Origin: an uncultured Clostridia bacterium
Lineage (GTDB): Bacteria > Bacillota_A > Clostridia > TANB77 > CAG-508
Direction: 5' to 3'
DNA: 20,666 bases
Assembly (NCBI GenBank): GCA_949747745.1
Contig: CATKFT010000169.1
Coordinates: 1-20,666, forward strand
Both the position numbers and the translations under genes were made by a program. Below are positions 8,091-17,837 of the stretch, in pieces. Positions within the stretch are counted from its first letter, which is position 1; each line of letters opens with the position of its first letter. The notes below the pieces were generated by a model. It was not told where the DNA came from. It saw only the letters and a list, made by a program, of their open reading frames with translations, and did no database searches.

Positions 8091-8144
8091 CAGCCTCATA
8101 AAGGTCCCTTTACTTAAGGGGGGCTGTCGTGGAGCGACTGGGGG
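8091..8144. repeat. GC-rich folded intergenic element before UPF0182 gene
   Basis: A short GC-rich patch in AT-rich DNA. CAGCC (8091-8095) pairs with GGCTG (8122-8126); inside it CCCTT (8106-8110) pairs with AAGGG (8116-8120); a second stem GTCG / CGAC spans 8126-8138; a run of six G ends the element. It resembles the palindromic intergenic repeats that recur in gut Firmicutes, but only one copy is visible here. The rest of 7950-8164 shows nothing recognisable. Confidence 0.45.
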
Positions 8145-8164
8145 GTTCTAGGGGTGAAATATCA

Positions 8165-10998
8165 TTGAAAGAAGAAAAAATACAAACACAAGTAAATCAA
8201 AATATAGAACAAGAAGAAAACGAAAAAGAAAGTAAAGAAAACAAATCAAAGAAAATAAAAACTAGGGTTATACTAGTTTTAATATTCATGCTAGTAACCA
8301 TAATATGTTCATATGTTTCATATAGAGGAAATTACTTAGAAACAATGGAGATAGGAGAAAACTTCAAACAAGTATTTTTTGAAAACTTGAAATATCAATA
8401 TGGAGTAACTTTAATTAACTTTGTAATTCTTTTTTTGGTAATATCATTTGCAAATATGAACATAAAAAATGGACTAAAGGCATTTTTTGAGGAAGAAAAA
8501 AAGGTAATGCCAAAACTTCCTAATAAATCAATTGCATTTATTTTATCTATAATAATTAGTGTAATTGTAGCAAATTTAACAAAAGAACCAATAGCATTAT
8601 ATATAAATAAAGCATTATTTGGAATAAATGACCCAGTTTTTGGTTTTGACCTTGGATTTTTCATATTTGAACAACCGTTATTCCAAATGTTAATAGTGTA
8701 CTTTATAGCAATAATAGTTGGAATAGTAATATATTCTACAATTTATTATATAGTTATATTTAATATATATTTTGATGGTATAAATGCTCGGAACATTAAA
8801 GAAAAGTAAACTTTTTAAACAAATTGCAATAAGTGCTAGGTTAATTGCATTAGGAATTGCAGGTTATGTAATAATTGCAACATTTGGAATAGTGAATGAT
8901 AAATTTTTAATATTAAAAGATACAGTATCTACTGGAATTTATGGTGCAGGAATAACAGATGTTACAATTAAATTATGGGGGTATAGGCTTCTTGGTATAG
9001 TAATAATAATAGCTGTTTATAGAGCAATTATTGGTGCAGAAGAGAAAAAAACAAAGAAAATAATTTCATCAGTATTAATAGTTCCAGCATATATGGTAAT
9101 ACTATTTATGGTAATGGTAGGATTTAAAGTAATATATATAAATACTAATGAATTAGATAAAGAAAAAAAATATCTATCTTATAATATTGAAAGCACGAAA
9201 ACTGCATATGGAATAAAGATAGATGAAATAGATATTAAAGAAGAAGACAATGATTTAAAAGAAATTGAGAAAAATGATAAACTTATAGATAATATATCAG
9301 TATTAAATAAGGATATTGCATTAAAAACAATAGGAATAACTCAAACAAGTACAGGGTATTATACATATAGAAACTTAAACATTGGAAAATATAATATAAA
9401 TGGAAATGAAAAAGTAGTATATATTTCTCCAAGGGAAATTTTAAGTAGTGGTAATAGAACATACAATAATAAAACTTATGAATATACACATGGTTTTGGA
9501 GCAGTTATTACATCTAGTACAGAAACTGATGAAACAGGCAATATAAAATACGTACAAAAAGATTTTATAGGAAATAACCAAATAAAAATAGAAGAACCAA
9601 GGATTTATTTTGGGTTAGAAACAAATAGTACAATTGTGACAAATACACGGAAATAAAGCAGAATTTGATTATCCAACCCAAACATCACAAAATGCAGAAT
9701 ATAAATATAATGGAACAGCAGGTCTTAAATTAAATTTTATAGATAGGATGATAATTGCAATAAAAGAGAAAGATTTAAATTTAGCATTTTCAAGTAATTT
9801 AACAGATGATAGCAAAATATTAATGAATAGAAATATTATTTCAAGAGCTAAACAGGTTATGCCATATTTAATTTATGATGAAAATCCATATATGGTAATA
9901 AGTGATGAAGGAAGACTTGTATGGGTGTTAGATGCATATACAGTAACAGATAAATACCCATATTCACAACATACTGTTATTGAACATGATGGAATAAGAG
10001 AACAGATTAATTATATTAGGAATTCTGTTAAAGTATTAGTTGATGCATATGATGGAACAATGAATTTTTATATAACAGATAAATCAGATCCAATTGTAAT
10101 GGCTTATAGAAACATATATCCGGATTTATTTATGGATTTAGATGAAAGTATACCAGAAGATATAGCTAATCATTTTATATATCCAGAGTTTTTATATAAA
10201 ATACAAGCAGAAATATTACAAAGATACCATAATGTTAGTACAGATGTATTATATAGAAGTGATGATGTTTGGGAAATAGCCAAAACATCTAAATCTACAG
10301 CAAAAGGAGTAGAACAAGAGCCTTATTATACAATGTTAAAAACAATTGATGAAGAAGAATATTCACTTGGACTTGTTTTGCAATATACACAATTAGATAA
10401 ACAAAATTTACGAGCATATCTAGTAGGTGAATATGATAAACAAGCAAATGCAAAACTTAAATTATATAAATTTTCACAAGATAGTACGGTGTTAGGCCCA
10501 ATGCAGTTAGATACATTACTTAGTCAAGATGAAAGGATATCAAATGAGCTAGAGAGTTTAAATATATCAGGGACTAAGACATTAAAAAATATGATAGCAG
10601 TACCTATAAATAATACAATTTTATATGTACAATCAATTTATAAAGAGAATCTAAATGAAACTAAAAGCACACCTATATTAAAAAAAGTAGTAGTAGCATG
10701 TGGAACAAAGGTAGCGATAGCTGATACTAAAGAAAGTGCAATTAGAAAGTTACTTTCACAATCTGCTGTAGATATAGAAGTAGAAAATACAGATACAATA
10801 AATGATTTAGTAGAAGCAATAATAAGAGCAAATTCGAATTTAGAAAATTCAGGAAACAATAATGATTGGGAAATGATGGGGAAAGACTTAAAGAAATTAC
10901 AAGAGCTTATAAATAAGCTTGAGATATTGCAAGAAGAGAAGAAGAAAGAAGAAGCGGAGAAAAATAAAATTAATGTAGGAAATGTAATTGTTGAATAA
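8165..10998 (+). CDS. UPF0182 family large membrane protein, two +1 frameshifts required
   Basis: With +1 shifts at 8789 and 9648 the gene encodes 943 aa, the usual size for this family of unknown function. A lysine/glutamate-rich N-tail leads into seven predicted membrane helices (first TRVILVLIFMLVTIICSYV, last near VPAYMVILFMVMVGFKVIYI). A large, probably extracytoplasmic part follows, with family signatures AEFDYP, ILMNRNIISRA, PYLIYDENPYMVISDEGRLVW and DAYTVTDKYPYSQ, and a Lys/Glu-rich tail. The first break is between helices 4 and 5, the second just before AEFDYP. I chose TTG 8165 because AGGGGTGA lies about 8 bases upstream; an in-frame GTG at 8129 would start inside the GC-rich element. 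ligA begins 33 bases after the stop, so the two are probably co-transcribed. Confidence 0.88.
8789..8792 (+). other. frameshift site 6: CGGA after GCT in the UPF0182 gene
   Basis: GCT-C-GGA-ACA-TTA-AAG restores A-G-T-L-K. Zero frame stops at TAA after six codons. It lies in the loop between membrane helices 4 and 5. Confidence 0.83.
9648..9651 (+). other. frameshift site 7: CGGA after ACA in the UPF0182 gene
   Basis: ACA-C-GGA-AAT-AAA-GCA restores N-T-G-N-K-A-E-F-D-Y-P, which contains the conserved EFDYP motif. Zero frame reads CGG-AAA-TAA and stops at once. Confidence 0.85.
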
Positions 10999-11031
10999 TA
11001 AAATTTATTTGTATTAAAAAGGATTGATAAT

Positions 11032-13034
<2,003 letters not shown>

Positions 13035-13080
13035 GGAAATTATTTATTAAGCATGTGTGATGTAGTAGGTGTAGATTTGT

Positions 13081-13404
13081 TTGAAGTTTGGAAGAAAAAA
13101 GAACAAAAAAATTTTGAAAGGACTTGGAAGTAAATATATGGAAGAAAAATATGGTTTTGAGAGGTTTGATAATGAATTAGAAAATGGATTTCAGATTTAT
13201 TTTACATATGTAAATAATAGGTACTTGGTTTTTAAAACTACAGAAAATTGTTATACACAAAAGCTTATATCTGTACATGATAAAAACCCACAGCCAAGGA
13301 TGGCAATGATTACACGTAAGAGATTAAAGGAAATGTTTCCATATATGACAGATATTGAGTATAAGGTGGGAATACCAGAGATAGGAAATTCGTATAAAGG
13401 TTGA
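13081..13404 (+). CDS. small protein of unknown function
   Basis: Up to 107 aa, basic at the N-terminus (MKFGRKKNKKILKGLGSKYMEEKYGFERFDNE), with no membrane segment or motif that I recognise. The middle, FQIYFTYVNNRYLVFKTTENCYTQKLISV, looks like beta strands, and the end RMAMITRKRLKEMFPYMTDIEYKVGIPE looks mixed. The start is uncertain: TTG 13081 is the first start after an in-frame stop but has a poor ribosome site, while ATG 13138 has GGAAG 8 bases upstream and would give 88 aa. A short overlapping frame starts at ATG 13053. Composition is host-like and AT-rich, with no CGG. It is the last host-like gene before the ter region. Confidence 0.6.
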   Translation: MKFGRKKNKKILKGLGSKYMEEKYGFERFDNELENGFQIYFTYVNNRYLVFKTTENCYTQKLISVHDKNPQPRMAMITRKRLKEMFPYMTDIEYKVGIPEIGNSYKG

Positions 13405-13443
13405 AAAACAATTGTTATGTTTTATGAATATATATTTTGAACC

Positions 13444-13472
13444 TTTACTTTTTATGTAAATTATGGTAAAAT
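13444..13472 (+). promoter_or_regulatory. promoter of the 371-aa gene
   Basis: TTTACT (13444-13449), a 17-base spacer and TAAAAT (13467-13472) lie about 70 bases upstream of the ATG at 13542. Confidence 0.55.
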
Positions 13473-13503
13473 GTAGAAAGAAAATTTTGTATAGTAATAA
13501 AAA

Positions 13504-13522
13504 ACTCTATTAGAGTATTTTT
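13504..13522 (+). terminator. small hairpin with T-run in the leader, possible attenuator
   Basis: ACTCT / AGAGT forms a 5-bp stem with loop ATT, followed by ATTTTT, between the promoter and the AAAGGGAG ribosome site. The short weak stem makes this uncertain. Confidence 0.3.
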
Positions 13523-13541
13523 AAGAAAGGGAGATAAAAAT

Positions 13542-14657
13542 ATGGCTGAAAGAAACTTCTTTGCAAGGCTCTTTGGACATGATGAAACTAGTCCTGATAA
13601 CGAACAGGAAAATCGGCTAGAGAACATAACTGAAACCAATATATTAGAGCCTACTGGAACAACACTGCAAGATGCAGTGAATTTCGTTGCTGAATTACAA
13701 AGCTATTATTACAATGACATTTGTAAGATGCAGACAGACTTAGTAGTACAAACAGCATTAACACAAGGCGAAGTAAATTTCATTAATAAGAAAATTAAAC
13801 AGGACCAGGTGGCTCTTTCTCAGATTGATGAGATACTTGATTTAGTAAAGCAAAATGAAAGAGAGTATCAGTCAATTTGGAGAAAATCAGTGTATAGTTT
13901 CTATGATGAAATTGAAAAAACGAAACTAGCAACAGTACAGGAAAAAATATTTGCGATAATTCTTAGATTATGTGTAGTAAATACTAAACCAGAATTAAAG
14001 AGTATCATTCTTAACAGAATTGAGAAATACAAGAATGCTTGGAATATTAATGGAGAAGTTCAGATTCCAGCAAACTATAATGTAATTTTGGTTGAAGGCG
14101 GTGATGGCATTGAAAAGTACCAGTTTGGAAAATTCTGCAAAAATGTCATTGTTAGTGACAACGAACGTATTTTAAGTTCGAAACAACTTGACAAAATTAG
14201 AGCATTGGATTTTGAGGTTGAAGAAGAAATATCTACTGATAAGGTTTGGGTTTATGTTTCAAGTGTTACAAGATTGCAACTCAATTATATGAGAAGAACT
14301 TGCTTTATTGATAATGATTGGGAGTATGCACCAGACGAAACAAATCATTTGTGCCTCGATATTGTTAAAGTAGACGACTTAGACCAGTATTTGAAAGGAA
14401 TATTGCAAATTGTTTTAACAAAAAGAAACCATGCAGTTATTTCAATTGTAATTCCTACAAATAACATGTTAAGGGTTATTGGTCCAACAGAAAAGAAAGG
14501 GGAAAAGATAGAAATCTGTAAAAAGTATCGGTTTTATCTGAAGGAAAGAAGTGGCTTATATAAAGATAATCTTTTAACTGCAAGAATAGATAGAAGATAT
14601 ATTCCTGAAAAGCTACAATTTATATCTTATCTTAAATTCAGAAAGATTTATTTTTGA
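13542..14657 (+). CDS. unknown 371-aa protein at the head of the ter locus
   Basis: I do not recognise this family. The protein starts MAERNFFARLFGHDETSPDNEQENR, has no signal peptide or membrane segment, and is probably cytoplasmic. Residues about 40-140 look helical and may be coiled coil (LQDAVNFVAELQSYYYNDICKM; FINKKIKQDQVALSQIDEILDLVKQNEREY). The second half looks alpha/beta, with NVILVEGGDGIEKYQFGKFCKNVIVSD, KVWVYVSSVTRLQLNYMRR and HAVISIVIPTNNMLRVIGP. It has its own promoter and terminator but the same direction and codon style as the ter genes, so a role in the same response is plausible. It uses CGG for Arg25 and Arg330 without any shift; a +1 shift at Arg25 would hit TAG after one codon. 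Confidence 0.75.
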   Translation: MAERNFFARLFGHDETSPDNEQENRLENITETNILEPTGTTLQDAVNFVAELQSYYYNDICKMQTDLVVQTALTQGEVNFINKKIKQDQVALSQIDEILDLVKQNEREYQSIWRKSVYSFYDEIEKTKLATVQEKIFAIILRLCVVNTKPELKSIILNRIEKYKNAWNINGEVQIPANYNVILVEGGDGIEKYQFGKFCKNVIVSDNERILSSKQLDKIRALDFEVEEEISTDKVWVYVSSVTRLQLNYMRRTCFIDNDWEYAPDETNHLCLDIVKVDDLDQYLKGILQIVLTKRNHAVISIVIPTNNMLRVIGPTEKKGEKIEICKKYRFYLKERSGLYKDNLLTARIDRRYIPEKLQFISYLKFRKIYF

Positions 14658-14669
14658 ATATGAATGAAA

Positions 14670-14703
14670 GGCTATGTGGATAAATCCATGTAGTCTTTTG
14701 TTA
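14670..14703 (+). terminator. terminator after the 371-aa gene
   Basis: A 12-bp stem (14670-14681 with 14684-14695, three G-T wobbles) has a tight loop and is followed by TTTTGTT. Confidence 0.75.
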
Positions 14704-14729
14704 TCTACAAATAAAATTCACATAAAGCG

Positions 14730-14758
14730 TTGACTTCAAAGGAAAAATGTGGTAGTAT
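14730..14758 (+). promoter_or_regulatory. promoter of the terD-terD-telA unit
   Basis: TTGACT (14730-14735), a 17-base spacer and TAGTAT (14753-14758), followed by a 140-base leader to terD. Confidence 0.65.
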
Positions 14759-14791
14759 ATTATATGTACACTTTAGTGCTGTAAAAAATAT

Positions 14792-14811
14792 TTTCATTGT
14801 GTACAATGAAA
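14792..14811. promoter_or_regulatory. palindrome in the terD leader, possible operator
   Basis: Nine-base perfect arms TTTCATTGT and ACAATGAAA around GT, about 34 bases after the -10 box. The position fits a repressor site or a leader stem. No regulator gene is visible nearby. Confidence 0.4.
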
Positions 14812-14816
14812 GGAGT

Positions 14817-14842
14817 GGAAATTCTCATACAAATGAGATTCC
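14817..14842 (+). promoter_or_regulatory. leader hairpin before terD
   Basis: GGAA..TCTCAT pairs with ATGAGATTCC (ten bases with a 2-base bulge, loop ACAA). No T-run follows, so it is more likely an RNA-stability or regulatory stem than a terminator. Confidence 0.35.
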
Positions 14843-14899
14843 CTTAGTAACCCATTCACAACAGTCAAACTTTTATTACTTACAAGGAGGTAATGCAAA

Positions 14900-15469
14900 A
14901 TGTCTGTAAAGTTGACAAAAGGTCAGGGAGTAAACCTAAAAAAAGAGGCTCCAAATCTGAAACGGGTTCTTATCGGCTTAGGCTGGGATTCGGTGAAGTC
15001 TTTTCTCGGTCCGGCTATGGACATTGATGCAAGTGTTATCTGCATCGATGAAAATGGTCACTGTGAAAGCATTGTGTACTATAATGATTTGGAGCACCGT
15101 TCTGGTGCAATCAAGCACAATGGGGACGATCTGATTGGAGGTGGCGATGGTGATAACGAGCAGATCGAAATTCAGCTGGACAAAGTTCCTGCGAATATTG
15201 GAAAGCTTGCGGTCATTATCAACATCTACTCTGCTTATAATAGAAAGCAGGATTTTGGCAAAGTGAACAATTGCTTTGTTCATGCTTCAGATTTGGACTC
15301 TGGCAAGGAATTGGTACGCTATGATGTAGATGGCAATTTTGACGGCAAAACTGGAATTTTTGTTGCGGATATCTATCGCCACAATGGCGAATGGAAATTC
15401 AAGGCAATCGGCGAAGGCGTTAAAGTCAGGGGCATCAATGAAATGGTTGCAATGAAGTGCAACAGGTAA
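14900..15469 (+). CDS. terD: TerD family stress protein (first copy)
   Basis: A 189-aa TerD-domain protein. TerD domains are Ca2+-binding beta-sandwich proteins linked to tellurite, phage and oxidative stress tolerance. Signatures: MSVKLTKGQGVNLKKEAPNL, LIGLGWD, DIDASV (acidic metal-binding strand), YYNDLEH, IKHNGDDLIGGGDGDNEQIEI (acidic Ca2+-binding loop), ADIYRHNGEWKFKAIGEG. AGGAGG is 9 bases before the ATG. Next comes the second TerD, 45 bases after the stop, with no terminator between. One in-frame CGG (Arg22, 14963) must be read as Arg; shifting there would stop after six codons. Confidence 0.95.
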   Translation: MSVKLTKGQGVNLKKEAPNLKRVLIGLGWDSVKSFLGPAMDIDASVICIDENGHCESIVYYNDLEHRSGAIKHNGDDLIGGGDGDNEQIEIQLDKVPANIGKLAVIINIYSAYNRKQDFGKVNNCFVHASDLDSGKELVRYDVDGNFDGKTGIFVADIYRHNGEWKFKAIGEGVKVRGINEMVAMKCNR

Positions 15470-15514
15470 CTGCACATCTTTACAAAAAAATATTATTAAC
15501 AGGAGGAAATTAAA

Positions 15515-16096
15515 ATGGCAGTAATATTGACTAAAGGCGGTCGGGTTAACCTGACTAAGGACACTGGGCTGAAAGAGGCTATGATTGGACTGGGTTGGGA
15601 TACCAACAGATATCAGGGCAGTGCAGAATTTGACCTTGATCTTGTGATTTTCGAGTGTGATAAAAACAAGCGTTGTGTGGATGAGAAACATATGGTTTTC
15701 TACCACAATCTCGAAGATCCGGAAAAGGCGATTGAGCATTCTGGCGACAACCGCACTGGCGCTGGGGACGGTGATGATGAGAAGGCGTTCATCAAATTCA
15801 GCAATATTGCTGATAATGTTGAGAATATCGTTGTTGTAGTTACCATCTATGACGCAAAGGCAAGAAGCCAGAATTTTGGGCTGGTGGATAATGCGTTTAT
15901 CCGTATTGTCAATACCGAGAACAATGAGGAGATTCTGAGATATGACCTCGGAGAGGATTTTTCTATCCAGACTTCAGTTGTGTTTGCAGAGATTTACAAA
16001 GCTTCCGGTGACTGGAAGTTCAGGGCTGTGGGCGAAGGCTATGTCAAGGAATTGGCTGACCTCTGCCGTGAGTATGGCATTGATGTTGCAGATTAA
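15515..16096 (+). CDS. TerD family stress protein (second copy)
   Basis: A 193-aa paralogue of the gene before it, of the TerD/TerE/TerZ group; which letter applies cannot be decided from sequence inspection. It shows LTKGGRVNLTKD, MIGLGWD, EFDLDLVIFECDK, FYHNLEDPEKAIEHSGDNRTGAGDGDDEKAFI (acidic loop), VDNAFIRIVN and EIYKASGDWKFRAVGEGY. AGGAGG is 8 bases before the ATG. The two copies are clearly diverged, so the duplication is old and probably came with the locus. CGG at 15542 (Arg10) is a normal Arg codon here; a +1 shift would meet TGA three codons on. Confidence 0.94.
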   Translation: MAVILTKGGRVNLTKDTGLKEAMIGLGWDTNRYQGSAEFDLDLVIFECDKNKRCVDEKHMVFYHNLEDPEKAIEHSGDNRTGAGDGDDEKAFIKFSNIADNVENIVVVVTIYDAKARSQNFGLVDNAFIRIVNTENNEEILRYDLGEDFSIQTSVVFAEIYKASGDWKFRAVGEGYVKELADLCREYGIDVAD

Positions 16097-16129
16097 GAAT
16101 ATGCAGCATAGCTAAGTAACAAGAGAATT

Positions 16130-16167
16130 GGCACCCCATTTGCTATGCAGGTGGGGTGCTCTTCTTT
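16130..16167 (+). terminator. hairpin between terD copy 2 and telA, possible partial terminator
   Basis: GCACCCCA (16131-16138) pairs with TGGGGTGC (16152-16159), with a further TGC/GCA pair inside, then TCTTCTTT. It ends directly before the telA ribosome site, so it may lower telA expression relative to terD rather than end the unit. Confidence 0.65.
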
Positions 16168-16182
16168 AAGGAGGAGTAAGGC

Positions 16183-17265
16183 ATGGAAGAAATGGCAATG
16201 CAGATGGAACTTTCCTTACCTGCAACTTATGCACAGAGAATGACTCATGAACTTGCACAGAAGGTAGCAGACTTGAAGTCAACAATCGACATACACGATA
16301 AAGGAAAAATTATTGCATATGGCAGAGAAGAACAGGCTTCAATTGGAAAATTTTCTGATTCTGTCTTGCAAGGTGTAGGAACAACTGAAGTAGGAGAAGC
16401 AGGTGAATTACTTACAAAAGTTATTGGAGACATTAACGGCTACAAGGTAGCCTGTGATAAGGAAAATTCTGGATTTTTAGCTTTCTTAAGAAAGCAGAAG
16501 TCCAAGCTTCAGACATTGCAGACTAAGTATAAGTCTTTAGCAGACAATATGGAAACTGTTGTAAAGGAATTGCAAAAGAAGGATTTTGCATTAGGACAGG
16601 TCTCTAGAAATTTTGAGGTCATGTATGATGAAAATCATTATATGTATGAGTTTCTTACAATGGTTATCTATGCGGGAGAACAGGCTTTACAAGAAGAAAA
16701 ACAGAAGTTGACTGTAATGCAACAAGAAGCGGAATCATCTGGTGACCTGATGGAGGTGCAAAAAGTATCAGATTTTAACGATGATATCATTAGATTTGAG
16801 AGAAGACTTTATGATTTAAAGTTGACTCGCACTATGGCAATCCAACAGGCACCACAGATCAGAAATATCCAAAAGAGTGCTGACGAACTTTCTGAAAGTA
16901 TTAAGACAACTATTGTTACAGCAATTCCGCTTTGGAAGTCACAGATGGCTATTGCTCTTGGTATGCAGGTAGTTAAGGAAGGTCTTAATGCAGTAAATGC
17001 AGTTAAGGATGCAACCAATGCAATGTTAATTAGAAATTCTCAGATGAACAAGCAGCTTGCTTTAGAAGCAGCACAGGCAGTTGAAAGAGGTGTGGTTGAT
17101 ATTGAAACTATCAATACTGTAAACCAGAATCTGATTGATTCACTAAGTGGATCGTATGAGATTGCACAGAAAGCTATTACATCCAGAGAAGAAGGTGCTA
17201 AGCAGCTTCGTGCTAACGAAGCTGAACTCAAAAATGCAATTGTTAAGTATACAAAATTGAATTAA
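16183..17265 (+). CDS. telA: TelA/KlaA family toxic-anion resistance protein
   Basis: A 360-aa mainly helical cytoplasmic protein. It matches TelA by ELAQKVADLKSTIDIHDKGKIIAYGREEQASIGKFSDSVL, an LRKQKSKLQTLQTKYKSLADNMETVVKEL coiled-coil stretch, VYDEN-like YDENHYMYEFLTMVIYAGEQAL, and a long C-terminal region (RTMAIQQAPQIRNIQ, IPLWKSQMAIALGMQVV, NSQMNKQLALEAAQAVERGVVDIETI). TelA proteins are regularly found with TerD domains and are linked to tellurite and other anion or envelope stress tolerance; the mechanism is not settled. AAGGAGG is 8 bases before the ATG. It has no in-frame CGG. A 42-aa membrane peptide gene follows 94 bases later. Confidence 0.92.
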   Translation: MEEMAMQMELSLPATYAQRMTHELAQKVADLKSTIDIHDKGKIIAYGREEQASIGKFSDSVLQGVGTTEVGEAGELLTKVIGDINGYKVACDKENSGFLAFLRKQKSKLQTLQTKYKSLADNMETVVKELQKKDFALGQVSRNFEVMYDENHYMYEFLTMVIYAGEQALQEEKQKLTVMQQEAESSGDLMEVQKVSDFNDDIIRFERRLYDLKLTRTMAIQQAPQIRNIQKSADELSESIKTTIVTAIPLWKSQMAIALGMQVVKEGLNAVNAVKDATNAMLIRNSQMNKQLALEAAQAVERGVVDIETINTVNQNLIDSLSGSYEIAQKAITSREEGAKQLRANEAELKNAIVKYTKLN

Positions 17266-17285
17266 CAATTTGCAGTAAAAAGGTG

Positions 17286-17315
17286 TAAACCATCTTATAA
17301 AGATGGGATGGTTTA
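17286..17315 (+). promoter_or_regulatory. two mutually exclusive hairpins between telA and the membrane peptide gene
   Basis: TAAACCATC (17286-17294) can pair with GATGGTTTA (17307-17315), or CCATCTT (17290-17296) can pair with AAGATGG (17300-17306). Both cannot form at once. No T-run follows, so a simple terminator is unlikely. Confidence 0.35.
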
Positions 17316-17359
17316 GTAACTATTATAATGATGGTTCTTTAGATTAAGGAGGACAATAT

Positions 17360-17488
17360 ATGCAAAAAGCAGTGTTTATCTTAGGAATGTATGCTATTCT
17401 TTTTGCTGTTGCTGGTATTGATGTTTACTTCAAGTTAAAGAAGGAACGCAAAAACGAAAAAAAGCAGGATGAAAAGAAAGCTGAATAA
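17360..17488 (+). CDS. 42-aa single-pass membrane peptide in the ter locus
   Basis: Sequence MQKAVFILGMYAILFAVAGI continues with DVYF and a tail rich in Lys and Glu. The first 24 residues form one membrane helix, and the remaining 18 are highly charged and would lie in the cytoplasm. AAGGAGG stands 7 bases before the ATG, and a strong terminator begins 13 bases after the stop, so the gene ends the terD-telA unit. The strong ribosome site and correct placement support a real gene despite its size. The function is unknown; it could anchor TelA or TerD at the membrane, which is a guess. Confidence 0.72.
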   Translation: MQKAVFILGMYAILFAVAGIDVYFKLKKERKNEKKQDEKKAE

Positions 17489-17501
17489 ATCATTATAAAG
17501 G

Positions 17502-17543
17502 ATCCCCGCAAAAGCAGTATAAGATGCTCTGCGGGGATTTTTC
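17502..17543 (+). terminator. terminator ending the terD-telA unit
   Basis: ATCCCCGC pairs perfectly with GCGGGGAT, an inner GCA/TGC pair extends the stem, and TTTT follows. Confidence 0.92.
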
Positions 17544-17585
17544 TAATATATGGCATAATAAAAAAGATTATGTCAACAAATATAA

Positions 17586-17614
17586 TTGACATAAATTACA
17601 CATTATGGTATAAT
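17586..17614 (+). promoter_or_regulatory. consensus sigma-A promoter of the Ca2+-ATPase gene
   Basis: TTGACA (17586-17591), exactly 17 bases, TATAAT (17609-17614): a full match to the sigma-A consensus. The leader to the ATPase start is about 215 bases and holds a start-stop element. Confidence 0.88.
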
Positions 17615-17753
17615 ATGTAACGTACGAAATGTTTTTATTGTTGCACAGTCTAAAGTGTGACAAAGTGAAACTGTTCATACAACTTAGTATATTATATGGT
17701 AGTAATATCATTTAATATACATGTTGCACATTCACAATTGAATAGAAAAAGCA

Positions 17754-17770
17754 AGGAGGGGAAAATGTAG
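17754..17770 (+). promoter_or_regulatory. ribosome site with ATG-TAG start-stop element in the ATPase leader
   Basis: AGGAGG (17754-17759), 5 bases, then ATG (17765-17767) followed at once by TAG (17768-17770). It lies 67 bases before the ATPase ATG, which has its own AAGGAGG. Such start-stop pairs can stall a ribosome and affect the downstream gene. It could also be the relic of a lost leader ORF. Confidence 0.4.
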
Positions 17771-17837
17771 AATCAATTTAATTTAGCAACAAAGAAACCA
17801 ATGTAACAAAAAACAATACATTCAAGGAGGTAACACT

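Noticed and set aside
13053..13133. 26-aa frame beginning MCDVVGVDLFEVW overlapping the small unknown gene
   Set aside because: It is short, has no ribosome site and overlaps a longer frame. No CGG or other shift signal links the two frames.
14806..14847. 13-codon leader ORF (MKGVEILIQMRFP) before terD
   Set aside because: It has no ribosome site upstream of its ATG and overlaps the palindrome; probably chance.
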